59,004 nt of DNA from Chitinophagaceae bacterium (GTDB taxonomy: Bacteria; Bacteroidota; Bacteroidia; Chitinophagales; Chitinophagaceae): positions 1 through 59,004 of the forward strand of contig JACMLY010000061.1 of NCBI GenBank assembly GCA_014379345.1. The letters are read 5' to 3'. The notes below the pieces were generated by a model. The model was given only the letters and a program-made list of their open reading frames with translations. It was not told the DNA's origin and made no database searches. Made by a program: the position numbers and the translations under genes. Below are positions 58,475 through 59,004 of the stretch, piece by piece (positions within the stretch are counted from its first letter, which is position 1; each line of letters begins with the position of its first letter).

Positions 58475-59004
58475 CTACTCGGGTTGATAATGAAAGGCAA
58501 CGATACCACAATCGAAAGGCCGGCTATATACAAGTTTCAGGTTAAGCCTTTTTTCCAAACGTTGAAATATTGTCAATCCGCTACCCAAGGCAACCGGGTT
58601 GATAAATAAGTGGTATTCATCGATCAAACCATATTTAATGACCTCCGAAACAAAATGAGCCCCACCATACAGAATAATATCCCTTTCAGTTTTGCGGCCT
58701 TGTTTTTTTAACTCCGTGATCTCTTCAATAAAACCTTTTTTTGCCAGCCTGGTATTCGCCCCCTTGCTTTCGGGGAGGTCCGTGTCAAGATTTTTTAATG
58801 TTCTTGAAAAAACAATTTTCGGCGTAGCGTTCATTTTTTTTGCGAAGTTAAATTCGGGATTATCCGGATTAAGGGCTGCGCTAGACCAGTAAGGGATGAA
58901 CACTTCAGCCAGTTTGCGTCCAAGCAATATGGTGTCAACCGGTGCTGTTAACTCATTCACATAGTCTTTAAGCTCCTCGTCCCAATTCTCCTCCATCCAA
59001 TCCA
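58475..59004 (-). CDS. Dihydrofolate reductase family protein (RibD C-terminal-like), N-terminus beyond window
   Basis: The reading frame enters from the window edge. Before the first internal ATG (58996) the codons read DW, which is the 'IDWM' position of the family, so the true start and the 'VSLDGF' motif lie outside. The visible 176 residues contain VDTILLGRKLAEVFIPYWSS, KIVFSRTLKNLD, RDIILYGGAHFVSEVIKYGL and YHLFINPVALGSGLTIFQRL. It is the third RibD/DHFR-like protein in the window and probably heads a tandem with the 57820 gene. Substrate is unknown. Confidence 0.85.
   Translation of the reverse strand, partial: DWMEENWDEELKDYVNELTAPVDTILLGRKLAEVFIPYWSSAALNPDNPEFNFAKKMNATPKIVFSRTLKNLDTDLPESKGANTRLAKKGFIEEITELKKQGRKTERDIILYGGAHFVSEVIKYGLIDEYHLFINPVALGSGLTIFQRLEKRLNLKLVYSRPFDCGIVAFHYQPE

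Noticed and set aside
1..59004. Prophage, integrative element or genomic island
   Set aside because: No integrase, transposase, phage structural gene, tRNA junction or visible composition break was found.

Overview
The window looks like a chromosomal segment of a Bacteroidota bacterium, most likely family Chitinophagaceae. The signs are two secreted proteins with type IX secretion (T9SS) C-terminal sorting domains, a DUF3276/PUR protein, a TonB-dependent receptor with a carboxypeptidase-regulatory-like N-domain, many small 'xxC-KK' lipoproteins, and promoters of the Bacteroidota TTTG / TAnnTTTG type. I see no tRNA, rRNA, insertion sequence, prophage or CRISPR array. Genes are packed in short operons on both strands, and base composition looks even by eye.

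Layout. 0-9.7 kb: a DUF4397-type lipoprotein (cut by the window edge), a MEDS sensory protein, a RibD/DHFR-like reductase, a cyclase-like DUF2652 protein, a quinone-detoxification-like cluster (two ring-cleaving VOC dioxygenases, a GNAT, a MhqD-like hydrolase), an MsbA-like ABC exporter and a PUR-family nucleic-acid-binding protein. 9.8-20.3 kb: a T9SS-exported metzincin protease, pgi, threonine aldolase, a lipoprotein, a DUF3500 protein, a receiver-only response regulator and bioB. 20.3-28.4 kb: the most distinctive region. Two paralogous membrane alkaline-phosphatase-superfamily proteins are divergent from a four-gene operon: cytidylyltransferase-PEP mutase fusion, phosphonopyruvate decarboxylase, phosphonoacetaldehyde reductase and a CDP-glycerol-type phosphotransferase. 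A small membrane protein converges on the operon's 3' end. Together these suggest synthesis of 2-hydroxyethylphosphonate, its CMP activation and transfer onto a surface polymer or lipid.

28.4-39.7 kb: M42 peptidase, UbiA-like protein, lipoproteins, LuxE-like protein, Gfo/Idh/MocA oxidoreductase, a TetR regulon with two identical operators, a secreted amidohydrolase and the TonB receptor. 40.2-46.8 kb: cmoA translationally coupled to a membrane methyltransferase, a YdcF protein, a membrane-anchored TAXI-type binding protein flanked by two paralogous small proteins, an FKBP isomerase and a second T9SS protein. 47-59 kb: selO, a superfamily 1 helicase, a Tat-exported PhoX-like protein, lipoproteins, a Tat-type Gfo/Idh/MocA protein, a probably inactive alpha/beta hydrolase with a TPR-like tail, and two tandem RibD/DHFR-like reductases.

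The spacers, above all those between convergent genes, repeatedly hold long inverted repeats built from short tandem 'words'. The word differs from site to site. One family (GCCACGAATT words) recurs at least four times in the window and once forms a perfect 31-bp-arm palindrome.
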